From Rhodopirellula sp. (GTDB lineage: Bacteria > Planctomycetota > Planctomycetia > Pirellulales > Pirellulaceae), in contig JAHELS010000041.1 of assembly GCA_024644085.1 (NCBI GenBank), positions 1-35,164 on the forward strand: a stretch of 35,164 nucleotides of DNA, given 5' to 3'. Shown piece by piece: positions 1 through 8,110 of the stretch. The number at the start of each line of letters is the position of its first letter. The first letter of the stretch is position 1. The translations under genes and the position numbers were made by a program. Under the pieces are notes generated by a model. The model saw only the letters and a list, made by a program, of their open reading frames with translations. It did not search any database and had not been told where the DNA came from.

Positions 1-342
1 CAGGGTCAGCGCGGCACGAATCGACGGCGGTGGTGGCTCTTTGGGCATCAATCTCTTCGCTCGCTCCTCACGCGCCTGAAAAACCTCCGCAGCCCGGTCG
101 AGCATAACGCGTTCAAGGGTCAGTGCTCCCCAACGTTGCTGGAGAGCCCGTTCGGCGTCCGCGGCTTCAAGTCCGCGGCGCAGACTCAATTTTGCGAGCG
201 TGCCCAAAACCGTAATCACGAGAACCGAAACAGCAATCACGATCAGCAATACATACCCGCGCCTGCCCTTACGTTTGAACTTTGTTCCAAACCCGGTCTG
301 GCAACATGAGCCGCAGGCGCTAGCCTCGGGCCTGGTAGGCAT
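1..342 (-). CDS. gspK: Type II secretion minor pseudopilin GspK-like, N-terminal part (cut by window edge)
   Basis: The minus-strand frame is open from the window edge. From the ATG at 342 it reads a 29-residue basic leader ending in RKGRRG, then a long hydrophobic helix starting YVLLIVIAV, then an Ala/Glu/Arg-rich amphipathic stretch. This is the N-terminal pattern of a pseudopilin. Glu at mature position 5 is absent (Ile instead), as is usual for GspK, the pseudopilus tip subunit. It lies directly downstream of gspJ, where gspK normally is. The start is uncertain because the frame stays open upstream through four copies of a 111-bp repeat to another ATG at 735. I chose 342 because prepilin leaders are short and a leader of about 160 residues would be odd. 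The first 16 or so residues are encoded by repeat unit 1. The C-terminal part is outside the window. Confidence 0.7.
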   Translation of the reverse strand, partial: MPTRPEASACGSCCQTGFGTKFKRKGRRGYVLLIVIAVSVLVITVLGTLAKLSLRRGLEAADAERALQQRWGALTLERVMLDRAAEVFQAREERAKRLMPKEPPPPSIRAALTL

Positions 343-746
343 GCGACACAGTGCTCGGAGGCCCGTGGCTAGCGCCATCGGCTCAGAAGCACGAACCCCA
401 GGCTCTGTCTGGAAATATGAGCCGCAGGCGCTAGCCTCGGGCCTGGTCGGCGCGCAATTTGATTCTCCCAGGCCCGTGGCTAGCGCCATCGGCTCAGAAG
501 CACGAACCCTCGGCTCTGCCTGGCAACGTGAGCCCTGCGCGCTAGCCTCGGGCCTGGTTGGCATGCGACACAGTTCTCCGAGGCCCGTGGTTAGCGCAAC
601 CGGCTCTGAAGCACGAACCCCAGGCTCTGTCTGGAAATATGAGCCGCAGGCGCTAGCCTCGGGCCTGGTAGGCGCGCAACTTGGTTCTCCAAGGCCCGTG
701 GTTAGCGCAACCGGCCCTGAAGCACGTGCGAACATATTCGCGGCAT
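308..746. repeat. Four tandem copies of a 111-bp palindromic repeat
   Basis: Units begin at 308, 419, 530 and 641, a period of exactly 111 bp; the last unit fades near 746. Each unit has two arms that are nearly reverse complements: a GCGCTAGCCTCGGGCCT arm and, about 35 bp later, an AGGCCCGTGG(C/T)TAGCGC arm. Each unit can therefore form a large stem-loop. Because 111 is a multiple of three, one plus frame (200-748) and the gspK minus frame (735 leftward) both stay open through all units. Units alternate between two variants of the loop and linker: 1 and 3 share ATGCGACACAG, while 2 and 4 share a GCGCGCAA-type loop. The array lies between the gspJ stop and the gspK hydrophobic helix. It resembles a REP/BIME-type extragenic palindrome cluster rather than a gene. 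Confidence 0.9.
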
Positions 747-751
747 GAACC

Positions 752-1306
752 CTAGCCTTCGTGATGATGGATCACCTCGCGCCAAAGAGTTCGGCCATCT
801 TCACCAAGCATCGTGACACGAAACTGGATCGGCACTTCCGGCAACCCTCCAGTTTCTGCTAGCGGCAATCGTTCGTCGTCGGTATCGAATTCTTGAAGCG
901 GCTCGATCTGCAAGGTCATGACGCCGATCCAAACCGGTTCGCGCGAGTTCTCGCCAACCACTCGCAAAAGAACTCGGCGGCCGGCAACCATTGAACTCTC
1001 ATACCGCACGCGTCCCGGGATCATCAATGATTGGCCGGACCGCGAATCACGGCCGAGGAATCCGTGCAACGTTATCCCTGACGAATCGACGAGCATGCCC
1101 CGCGCATTGTAAAAATCGATCCTCATTTGAGCGGTCAGCGTCGACACCGAAGCAAGGCCCGCATCGGATCGGCGCAGCTGGTTTGATTCGCGAACCGCCG
1201 ACCAGACGATACTCATCAGGCCTGCGGTCATCATTGCCGCCAACAGAGCCGAAGCGACCAATTCGATCAGCGTAAAACCGCCGCGGTGCATCTTTCTTCT
1301 CATCAT
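752..1306 (-). CDS. gspJ: Type II secretion minor pseudopilin GspJ-like
   Basis: A 184-residue protein with a short basic leader (MMRRKMHRGG) followed by FTLIELVASALLAAMMTAGL, a type IV prepilin N-terminus. Cleavage is expected after Gly10, with Glu at mature position 5. The rest is a soluble domain with no motif I can name. Assignment to GspJ rests on its order after gspG, gspH and gspI and before gspK, and on size. In known systems GspJ forms the pseudopilus tip complex with GspI and GspK at the inner membrane. Its ATG overlaps the gspI stop in an ATGA arrangement (1303-1306), which implies translational coupling. Two further in-frame ATGs lie within the first six codons, so the exact start is uncertain by a few residues. 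Confidence 0.75.
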   Translation of the reverse strand: MMRRKMHRGGFTLIELVASALLAAMMTAGLMSIVWSAVRESNQLRRSDAGLASVSTLTAQMRIDFYNARGMLVDSSGITLHGFLGRDSRSGQSLMIPGRVRYESSMVAGRRVLLRVVGENSREPVWIGVMTLQIEPLQEFDTDDERLPLAETGGLPEVPIQFRVTMLGEDGRTLWREVIHHHEG

Positions 1307-1692
1307 TCGGCTGGCCCCACCACTTCGACGGTCGCCAACGGACGCTGCAAACGGTCATCGGTCACTTCGACGATCTCGAACCGAATCACTCGCAACGCAA
1401 TGCCTGCCGGGGCTGCCGTTCCAACCACACTGGTTTGCCAATACCAGTTCGGTCTGCCGGCGACCCAGCCGCGGTCAGAGGGCGGGATACCATCGGGGCT
1501 GATCATCCAGCGATTCAACCACTCGTCGGCTAACTCCACTGCCACGATCTTGGCTTCCGCCACGCGTCGCTGCTTCCGATGCGCGGAGAACGACAACAGC
1601 GATCCGACCAGAACAGTTGCCATCAACAGCAGGCCGACGACGACTTCCAGGAGCGTGAACGCGACGCGATCGTCAAAGCGACAAGATTTCAT
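1303..1692 (-). CDS. gspI: Type II secretion minor pseudopilin GspI-like
   Basis: A 129-residue prepilin-like protein with leader MKSCRFDDRVA, then FTLLEVVVGLLLMATVLVGS. The expected prepilin-peptidase cut is before Phe12, so the residue at -1 is Ala rather than the usual Gly; Glu is at mature position 5. After the hydrophobic helix comes an AEAKIVAVELADEWLNRW segment, like the GspI family, which typically has an alpha-helical stretch of this kind (A-x-x-L/V-A-x-x-x-L). The size fits GspI (about 120-130 residues). The gene overlaps the end of gspH by 20 bp and gspJ by 4 bp. It is probably co-translated with them as part of the minor pseudopilin tip complex. Confidence 0.75.
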   Translation of the reverse strand: MKSCRFDDRVAFTLLEVVVGLLLMATVLVGSLLSFSAHRKQRRVAEAKIVAVELADEWLNRWMISPDGIPPSDRGWVAGRPNWYWQTSVVGTAAPAGIALRVIRFEIVEVTDDRLQRPLATVEVVGPAE

Positions 1693-2218
1693 CGACCTCC
1701 CTCTCGCTTGCCAACGTCAAGACTTGACCACTGGCGCCTAACACCAGCATCCACCGGCTCATGTTGCCTCGTTTCAGCTCGATCGCGTAGGTCACCGAGC
1801 GACCCTCGCGATCGAACTCGACATCGAACTCACTTCCGACGACGGCGCGACGCGGAACTCGGATCTCGCGGATTTCGACCCTGCGCGGAATTCGATACTG
1901 CGCTGATGGTTCGTCCGACTCAATGACAAGGCGGTTATCGTCACGATCGATGGTCGTTCGAACGATCCTCCGCGATGCACGGGCATCGCGGCGCGCCCGC
2001 GCGTCGAACATTTCGATTGTTTCCACCGCGCGGCTCAGCTGATATCGGTCAACCGTGCCACCAAAAGAAATGACCGCCAAAGTTGCAAGCAGGCCGATGA
2101 TCATGATCACGACCACCAACTCAATCATCGTGAACGCGGTGCGTCGCGATTCGGCGGAGAAATCTCGAGGTCGCTGATGATGGGAAACTCGGCAAACGCC
2201 GTGATCACGATTAAGCAT
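1673..2218 (-). CDS. gspH: Type II secretion minor pseudopilin GspH-like
   Basis: From the ATG at 2218 this is a 181-residue protein. It has a long leader (about 29 residues), then FTMIELVVVIMIIGLLATLAV, a prepilin N-terminus with Ala at -1 and Glu at mature position 5. The remainder is rich in Arg and beta-strand-like segments, as expected for the globular domain of GspH, the minor pseudopilin joining the tip complex to the GspG shaft. An upstream start at 2275 is possible, but it would overlap gspG by over 60 bp. The ATG at 2218 overlaps the gspG stop by 8 bp (ATGCTTAA), which is more typical of this operon. The 3' end overlaps gspI by 20 bp. Confidence 0.75.
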   Translation of the reverse strand: MLNRDHGVCRVSHHQRPRDFSAESRRTAFTMIELVVVIMIIGLLATLAVISFGGTVDRYQLSRAVETIEMFDARARRDARASRRIVRTTIDRDDNRLVIESDEPSAQYRIPRRVEIREIRVPRRAVVGSEFDVEFDREGRSVTYAIELKRGNMSRWMLVLGASGQVLTLASEREVDEILSL

Positions 2219-2663
2219 CGATGCCGTCCAACGATTCACTCGAAAAGTCGCGGTTCTCGCCCTCGCCCCCTTCACGTCCGTCGGCGCCGAGGCAAAGCAC
2301 TTCGTAAGGCTCGGTCGTCCCGGGGCTGACGTATTCGTAGGAATTCTTCCACGGATCGCGAGGAACCTTGTTCAGGAAACCGTCGGGCCACGTGTCGGTC
2401 CCTTCGGCGAGAACCTCAAGCCCTTCGTCGGTCGTCGGGTATCGTCCCTGGTCGGCATAGAAAGTTTCGATTGCCTTGACGATGTTCGCGATTTCGGCCT
2501 TGGCGGCGTTCTGCTTGGACGAAATCAAGTAACCGCGTGTACGGACCGCGACCAGCCCCGCGAGCATCCCAAGGATGACCATCACGACGATCAATTCAAC
2601 CAGCGAAAACGCGTGACGAGCCCGATGGATTTTTCCGGCCCCGCCACTGTTGTTACATAACAT
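2211..2663 (-). CDS. gspG: Type II secretion major pseudopilin GspG
   Basis: A 150-residue protein from the ATG at 2663. Its leader ends RARHA and is followed by FSLVELIVVMVILGMLAGLVA, the prepilin signature with Ala at -1 and Glu at mature position 5. The soluble domain matches GspG closely: KAEIANIVKAIETFYADQGRYPTT, then a TWPDGFLNKVPRDPWKNSYEY block, then an acidic segment (GADGREGGEG) corresponding to the calcium-binding region at the C-terminus of GspG. It forms the pseudopilus shaft that pushes substrates through the secretin. An upstream start at 2729 would overlap gspF by 77 bp; the chosen start overlaps the gspF stop by 11 bp and gives a normal-length leader. Confidence 0.93.
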   Translation of the reverse strand: MLCNNSGGAGKIHRARHAFSLVELIVVMVILGMLAGLVAVRTRGYLISSKQNAAKAEIANIVKAIETFYADQGRYPTTDEGLEVLAEGTDTWPDGFLNKVPRDPWKNSYEYVSPGTTEPYEVLCLGADGREGGEGENRDFSSESLDGIDA

Positions 2664-3858
2664 TTCCCGCCTCCAAAATCGGAAGGATCGTCGCCAATAA
2701 TAAAAAGCCAACGAGTGCCGCCAGGACAAGGATCAGTATCGGTTCGAGCAATGCCGTAAAACGCGCCGAGGCGGTCGCCACTTGTGCATCATAATCATCT
2801 GCAAGCCGAAACAGCATCTCGTCGAGCTTTCCCGATTCCTGCCCGACCGAAAAGACTCGCACCGCCAGTGGCGGAAAGGCACCACTTTGACGCAGCGCGT
2901 CGGCAACCTCTTCGCCGGCGGCAATCCGGTCTCCGCATTCGCGCAATGCTTTCTTGAAAATCACGTTGCCCGTCGAACGTTCGGCCAACTCAACTGCTCG
3001 TGTTAATTCCACCCCGCTGCGTGAAAGCGTGCCGATGATCATGGCGATGCGAGCGACACCCTGTTTGACCGCCATCGGACCGATCAGGGGCATTCGTAAC
3101 AGTGTCCGGTGCCAGAGTTCCTTACCGCGATCGGTCCGACAAAACGTGATCACACCGAATACAACGGCAACCAACCCAATTCCAATCAGCCATCCGTAAC
3201 TCAACAGCAGGTCGCTGAGCGCCTTGGCGACTCGCGTAGGCCACGGCAGCACTTCCATCGTTTCCTGCAAGTTCTCCAGCAACGGCGGCAACACCGAAGT
3301 CATCAAGAAGAGCGCAGCAGCGGCGCCGAAGCAAACCAGGAACAACGGGTATACCATCGCCGTGGTCACGGCGTCGCGAAGGCCCAATTGCTTTCGTTTG
3401 AATTCCGCCAATTGGTCGAGAACCGCATCGAGGGTTCCGGAGTTCTCACCCACCTCGACCATGTGTACTGACGCAGCATCGAACAAGTCGGGCCGCTGGC
3501 CCAATGCCTCGGCCAGCGATGATCCCGCCGCCACCTTGTCACGAACACCAAGCATCGCGGCGCGAAACGAGCCATGGTTCTGCTCTGCAATTGTGTCGAT
3601 CGCATCGAGCATCGGGATACCGGCGTGCAGCATCATTGCCAGTTCGTGAACCGCAGTCGCCCACTGCGCCTTGGACGAAGAAAGGGAAAACCGCGGCCAG
3701 GAAGCATTGCCGGTCTTTCCAGCCATCTCAGCCAGCCGCTTGACCCGCACGCCCTGGCCGCGAAGCTGGTCACGGGCCTGGCGCGGACTATCGGCGGCAA
3801 CCGTGCCACGCACGATCGTCGACTCGCGATTGATTCCGGTATAAGAAAAGACTGCCAT
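2653..3858 (-). CDS. gspF: Type II secretion inner-membrane platform protein GspF
   Basis: A 401-residue protein with the duplicated GspF/PilC fold. The N-terminal part (MAVFSYTGINRES, then ARDQLRGQGVRVKRL) is the usual cytoplasmic start. Two homologous helical domains follow, near residues 65-185 and 265-390. Hydrophobic segments occur at YPLFLVCFGAAAALFLM, WLIGIGLVAVVFGVITF and the C-terminal EPILILVLAALVGFLLL. Conserved GspF features include MLHAGIPMLDAID and VGEQSGKLDEML-like turns (VGENSGTLDAVL, VGQESGKLDEML). GspF is the platform contacted by the GspE ATPase. The ATG at 3858 is preferred to an in-frame TTG at 3882, which would encode eight extra residues. The 37-bp gap from gspE contains a perfect inverted repeat (listed separately). 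Confidence 0.93.
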   Translation of the reverse strand: MAVFSYTGINRESTIVRGTVAADSPRQARDQLRGQGVRVKRLAEMAGKTGNASWPRFSLSSSKAQWATAVHELAMMLHAGIPMLDAIDTIAEQNHGSFRAAMLGVRDKVAAGSSLAEALGQRPDLFDAASVHMVEVGENSGTLDAVLDQLAEFKRKQLGLRDAVTTAMVYPLFLVCFGAAAALFLMTSVLPPLLENLQETMEVLPWPTRVAKALSDLLLSYGWLIGIGLVAVVFGVITFCRTDRGKELWHRTLLRMPLIGPMAVKQGVARIAMIIGTLSRSGVELTRAVELAERSTGNVIFKKALRECGDRIAAGEEVADALRQSGAFPPLAVRVFSVGQESGKLDEMLFRLADDYDAQVATASARFTALLEPILILVLAALVGFLLLATILPILEAGNVM

Positions 3859-3873
3859 CGATAAGAATCTTTC

Positions 3874-3893
3874 GCAAAGCAAGATTGCTTTGC
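3874..3893. promoter_or_regulatory. Inverted repeat between gspE and gspF
   Basis: GCAAAGCAA at 3874-3882 and TTGCTTTGC at 3885-3893 are perfect reverse complements separated by 2 bp. The repeat starts just upstream of the gspF ATG and ends next to the gspE stop. It could be a dyad binding site, or a cruciform or intercistronic RNA hairpin (with some opening at the loop) that tunes the ratio of gspF to gspE. No U-tract follows, so it is not a standard terminator. Confidence 0.6.
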
Positions 3894-3895
3894 AT

Positions 3896-5584
3896 CTACA
3901 GCGTGGTCACACGCATCACTTCGTCCAACGTCGTCACGCCTTGATGGATTTTCAGAATCCCGTCGGTCGCCAACAAATGCATTCCCGCCGCGAGACCCGC
4001 ATCGCGCATCTGCGACGCATTTCCACGAGATTGAACCAGGTCCCGACAGGCATCGTCCAACACCAGCAACTCGAACAAACCAACACGGCCTCGAAAACCG
4101 GTCCCACGGCATGCGTCGCACCCGACCGGTCGATACACGCCCGACAGCTCCGCCGCGTCGATTCCTTGATCTTTCAACAGCGACTCGGGTGGACGGGGCA
4201 AACCAGCAGAGCGATTCGAATCGGGCTGTTTGCACTCTTCGCACAACCGCCGCACCAACCTCTGAGCAAGCGACGCGACCAACGAACTGCTGACCAAATA
4301 GGGTTCAATGCCGAGATCCAAAAGACGCGTCACCGCGCTGGCGGCATCATTGGTGTGCAATGTGCTGAAAACCAAATGTCCCGTTAGCGATGCCTGGATC
4401 GCCATCACGGCCGTTTCGCCATCGCGGATTTCGCCGACCATGATGATGTCGGGATCCTGACGCAACACGCTCCGCATCCCGGAGGCAAACGTCATTCCCT
4501 TTTTCTCGTTGATCTGCGTTTGGCTGATTCCGTCCAACTGGTACTCGATCGGGTCTTCGAGCGTCAGCACGTTCAGATCGTGTGAATTGATTTCCTGGAG
4601 CGCCCCATACAGCGTCGTACTTTTACCGCTGCCGGTGGGGCCGGTGACCAGGATCATGCCGTGATCTCGCTGGATCAATTGGCGAAAGACGTCCAGATAA
4701 TGCGGCGGCATGCCGAGTTCGCCAAGCGTGTACAGCCGCGCGCTCTTATCGAGCAACCGAATCACGATGCGCTCGTTGTGACTTGTTGGAAGCGACGCAA
4801 TTCTTAAATCGACTGTTCGATCGCCCAACTGGACCGTCGCCCGGCCATCCTGCGGAAGACGTTTTTCGGCGATGTTCATCTTGCCGAGAACTTTCACGCG
4901 GGTCAGCACCTCTTCCTGCACAGCCTTGGGTATCTCGAAGCTGTCAAACAACACCCCGTCGATCCGCTGGCGCACGATCACGCGATCTTCGTAAGGTTGA
5001 ATGTGCACATCCGATGCACCTGCCTTGACGGCATCGAACAACAAATGATTGACCAGCCGAATGATCGGCGCGCGGCCCTCGGTGTCCAACAGGTCCTCGC
5101 GTGACGTCAACGAATTGACTTCCCGCAACAAGGTGTCGCGGTCAATCGCGTCGATCACCTGTTGGGCCTGGCTCGACCGATCGGCGTACGCAACGTTGAT
5201 CGCTTTCTGGATCGCCGCCTCGGTCGCCAGAATCGGTTCGGCGGTCTGCCTCAGCGCACGGCCGACGATATCGAGGTGGTCGTACCCGTCACGATCGCAA
5301 ACGGCCACGCAGAGCGAGCCATCCCTCTCGAACCCGATCACGCGGTGCGATCGGGCATAAGCGATTCCAAATCGCTTCAGGAATTCATGGTGCGGAACAA
5401 GCGACGAAAGATCGTCGAGGATGCCACAATGAAGAGCATCAGCGAGAGTTTCAAGTTGATTCGAAGAAGCGGATCCGACGGCAGTGGATCGATCGACGCC
5501 GGCGTCGACTAGGGTTGCGGCATGCTGCTGGGGTGCGGCATGCGGCTGGGGTGCCGGGCGGTTTGCGTCGGTGGTTTCAGGCAT
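3896..5584 (-). CDS. gspE: Type II secretion assembly ATPase GspE
   Basis: A 562-residue secretion ATPase. Residues 1-45 are a Pro/Ala/Gln-rich extension, followed by a GspE N1-like domain. The ATPase core shows the Walker A GPTGSGKST, the Asp box (LTLEDPIEYQ), the Walker B-like DPDIIMVGEIRDGET and the His box (GHLVFSTLHTNDA). A four-cysteine zinc-binding motif, CEEC followed by CDAC about 40 residues later, is present as in typical GspE. It powers pseudopilus assembly on the cytoplasmic face with GspF. The start at 5584 overlaps gspD by 76 bp. I found no plausible alternative ATG, GTG or TTG between this ATG and the first conserved domain, so the overlap seems real. Confidence 0.95.
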   Translation of the reverse strand: MPETTDANRPAPQPHAAPQQHAATLVDAGVDRSTAVGSASSNQLETLADALHCGILDDLSSLVPHHEFLKRFGIAYARSHRVIGFERDGSLCVAVCDRDGYDHLDIVGRALRQTAEPILATEAAIQKAINVAYADRSSQAQQVIDAIDRDTLLREVNSLTSREDLLDTEGRAPIIRLVNHLLFDAVKAGASDVHIQPYEDRVIVRQRIDGVLFDSFEIPKAVQEEVLTRVKVLGKMNIAEKRLPQDGRATVQLGDRTVDLRIASLPTSHNERIVIRLLDKSARLYTLGELGMPPHYLDVFRQLIQRDHGMILVTGPTGSGKSTTLYGALQEINSHDLNVLTLEDPIEYQLDGISQTQINEKKGMTFASGMRSVLRQDPDIIMVGEIRDGETAVMAIQASLTGHLVFSTLHTNDAASAVTRLLDLGIEPYLVSSSLVASLAQRLVRRLCEECKQPDSNRSAGLPRPPESLLKDQGIDAAELSGVYRPVGCDACRGTGFRGRVGLFELLVLDDACRDLVQSRGNASQMRDAGLAAGMHLLATDGILKIHQGVTTLDEVMRVTTL

Positions 5585-8001
5585 GGGATGAGCATCGGAC
5601 GACTCGTGGGAGCGTCGCCCGGGATTTGAGCGTCCTGGATTTCAATATCAGATAAGTATCGCAGATCGCGGAACCGCGAGTCCCGCAAAATTCTGGGTCG
5701 AATGAAAAGGAAAAAGGAGGTTGTAGATTCGTCGCTGGCCGAAAGACTCGTCAACTCGCGCAACAGTGGAATGTTCTCAACAAACGGAACACCGGTGAAC
5801 CCGTTACTCTCGTCCACCCGCTTCAGCCCGCCGACAACCACGGTCTTGCCATCAGGAATGGTCACGACGCTTTCCACCTTGTCGACCTGTCGGGTCGCGG
5901 GCAATACGCCGCTTACGCTGCCGTTATCGTTTATCAATGCCGTCTGAGTGCCGGTGAACGCGCTGAATTCCACCTCAAATTCTAATTGAAGATGATCGTC
6001 CTCGTTGATGTGAGGTGTGACTGTAATGATTGTACCGGCTTCCTGCTCGCCACCCAGCGAGGTGGTGCTGACGGTGTTCGACGCATTTGCACTCGAAAAC
6101 GGCTGGGTTGCGACGCTTTCAAGGACCCCAGTTTGGTTGTCGTTGACGAGAATTTTCGGCGAGGCGAGCACACGACCGCGACTATGGCTCGAAATCGCTT
6201 TGACGATCACGTCGGCCACGTCGGGATCAAGCAAGACCCCGTTGAAGCCGATACTGGGCGACGGCGTGATCATCCCCGATGAGTCAATCTGGCTGAGACC
6301 GAAGGAGGTGAACTTGAACAGCTGGCTGTTCCCCTGGCGGTCGCCGATCGAAACCTCCACGCCGAGCGAGAAATTGTCGCTCGTGTCGACCGCCACAATC
6401 TCGGCCTCGATCATCACCTGGGGGCGCCGTTGGTCAAGTGAACGAATCAGCTTCTCATAGATCGGCTGCACGTTGGCGGGGGCAAACACAATCAGGCTGT
6501 TGGTTGCAACGTCCGCCGAAACGCGAGCTCCGCCGGGCAAGGTTGCAACCTGCATCCCTCCACCGAGTCCGCCGCCTATTTGACCAGGTACGCCCATGCC
6601 GCCGGTCGGCGAGCCGATCAACGGTGATAGCGCCGCGTTCTGGTTTTGCTGCATCGATCCGCCGTTCGCACCCGCACTCGCTGCGTCGACATCCCGTAAC
6701 GGCAAGCTCGTCGATGGCACGCCGCCCATCGGAACAACGCCGCCGAGCGGGCTGATACCAAAGGCGGGCATCACGCCACCGACGTTCAGCCCACCAAGCG
6801 TTCCGAAGGCACCACTTCCCAAACCGCCCGCCTGCTGGAATTGCCCCGCACCGGCTGCCTGCTGGAGTGCAAGCAGCGAGTAGAGAACTTCGATCGCATT
6901 GGCGTTGCGGAGCTTGTAGAACTGAATCGGGCTCTCCGAAGAATCGACGGGTCGGTCGACTTCCTCGATCAACGTTTCAATCTGGCTGTGAACTTCGCCC
7001 GAGGCGCGAACGATCAACAAGTTGCCATCCTCGTCAATCGTCGTCTCCATCGCCGTTTCCGCTTCGTCGCTGCTGATCAATCCTCGGACCAGCTTGTCGA
7101 TCCGTTCGGCCGAGACATTCTGTAGTCGGTACACCCGCGTTTGGAAGTCCATCCCGGTGTCAAGTTGTTTCAATAACAACATGATCCGCTCGACGCGATC
7201 CTGTTCACCGGCGACCACCACGCGTCGGCCGGACGCGTCATTGAACAACTTCGTCTCGGTTGCCGATGCCGCCGTCCCTTCCTTGGAAAGCAAGGCTTCG
7301 ACCTGCTCGATCAGAGATGCTGGCGTCCGATTCCTGGTCTCGTAGAATTCAATCACCGCCTGACCGGTCGGCTCGTCGATCAGCTTTAACAGCTCGAACA
7401 TCTTTTTTACGTTCTGGGCGTAGTCGGTCACGATCACCAACCGGTTCTCGGGCAGCGTGATGAAATTCGCACCATTGGAGAGGAACGGCCGAAGCAATTG
7501 CGTGATCCGCGTGATATCCGCGTTTCGCACGGGGACGACCTGGGTTACCACGGCTGCGGGACCGTCACGCTGGAGGACTTCGCCCGCTTCGCCCGCCGCC
7601 GCATAGGGAACGATGTCGGCAATGTCGACGATCCTTTTCCATCCCGGCACATCGGAGTCGACAATCGCAAGATTCTCGCCCTTGAGCAGACTGCCCAGCA
7701 GCGCCCGCAGCACGTTTTTGGGCAAACGAGCCGGCGTGTAAACGGTCACTTGCCGGTTTGCAAGGTCGGCGCTGTAGAGAAACCGTACATCGAGTTGCTT
7801 CGACATCGCCTCGACAAGCTGTGGCAGACTGACCGAGCCGGCGAGATTCAGCTCGACGATTTCTTGATCACTGATTTGGGCGTTGACTTGCGCCTCGGAG
7901 GTGCCGGTTGCAGAAAAACCGCACGCCAACAGCGCAGCAGCGATCCATACAGGTGAGCGGCGACTCGCGATGTTGCGGAAACCTAACAAGGGCGTGTCCA
8001 C
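5509..8001 (-). CDS. gspD: Type II secretion outer-membrane secretin GspD
   Basis: An 830-residue secretin. The N-terminal hydrophobic segment (WIAAALLACGFSATGTSEAQ) is a signal peptide. Periplasmic repeats follow: an N0-like domain, then modules starting VVPVRNADITRITQLL, and VYRLQNVSAERIDKLVRGL and FYKLRNANAIEVLYSLL. A Gly/Met/Gln-rich stretch of about 110 residues then precedes the secretin core. The core holds RPQVMIEAEIVAVD and the signature block VVTIPDGKTVVVGGL...GVPFVENIPLLREL near residues 720-760. It forms the outer-membrane gate of the secretion machine. The start is GTG at 8001, because an in-frame stop lies 16 bp upstream and there is no ATG. The C-terminal tail is Pro/Met/His-rich and overlaps gspE. 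It is the first gene of the operon. Confidence 0.95.
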   Translation of the reverse strand: MDTPLLGFRNIASRRSPVWIAAALLACGFSATGTSEAQVNAQISDQEIVELNLAGSVSLPQLVEAMSKQLDVRFLYSADLANRQVTVYTPARLPKNVLRALLGSLLKGENLAIVDSDVPGWKRIVDIADIVPYAAAGEAGEVLQRDGPAAVVTQVVPVRNADITRITQLLRPFLSNGANFITLPENRLVIVTDYAQNVKKMFELLKLIDEPTGQAVIEFYETRNRTPASLIEQVEALLSKEGTAASATETKLFNDASGRRVVVAGEQDRVERIMLLLKQLDTGMDFQTRVYRLQNVSAERIDKLVRGLISSDEAETAMETTIDEDGNLLIVRASGEVHSQIETLIEEVDRPVDSSESPIQFYKLRNANAIEVLYSLLALQQAAGAGQFQQAGGLGSGAFGTLGGLNVGGVMPAFGISPLGGVVPMGGVPSTSLPLRDVDAASAGANGGSMQQNQNAALSPLIGSPTGGMGVPGQIGGGLGGGMQVATLPGGARVSADVATNSLIVFAPANVQPIYEKLIRSLDQRRPQVMIEAEIVAVDTSDNFSLGVEVSIGDRQGNSQLFKFTSFGLSQIDSSGMITPSPSIGFNGVLLDPDVADVIVKAISSHSRGRVLASPKILVNDNQTGVLESVATQPFSSANASNTVSTTSLGGEQEAGTIITVTPHINEDDHLQLEFEVEFSAFTGTQTALINDNGSVSGVLPATRQVDKVESVVTIPDGKTVVVGGLKRVDESNGFTGVPFVENIPLLRELTSLSASDESTTSFFLFIRPRILRDSRFRDLRYLSDIEIQDAQIPGDAPTSRPMLIPCLKPPTQTARHPSRMPHPSSMPQP

Positions 8002-8110
8002 AGGAATTGTCGATGATTATCCGAGCTGACGCTAAGAAATATGATCCAAAGCCGTCAACGTTCGTTTGTCGTTTTCCATCTGCACTTCGCCTGGCCCCAG
8101 TTTCACACGG

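Noticed and set aside
200..748. A 182-residue plus-strand frame through the 111-bp repeats
   Set aside because: It is made of repeat units, starts in antisense gspK sequence and has no start signal. I treat it as repeat DNA, though such frames are likely to be annotated as hypothetical proteins.
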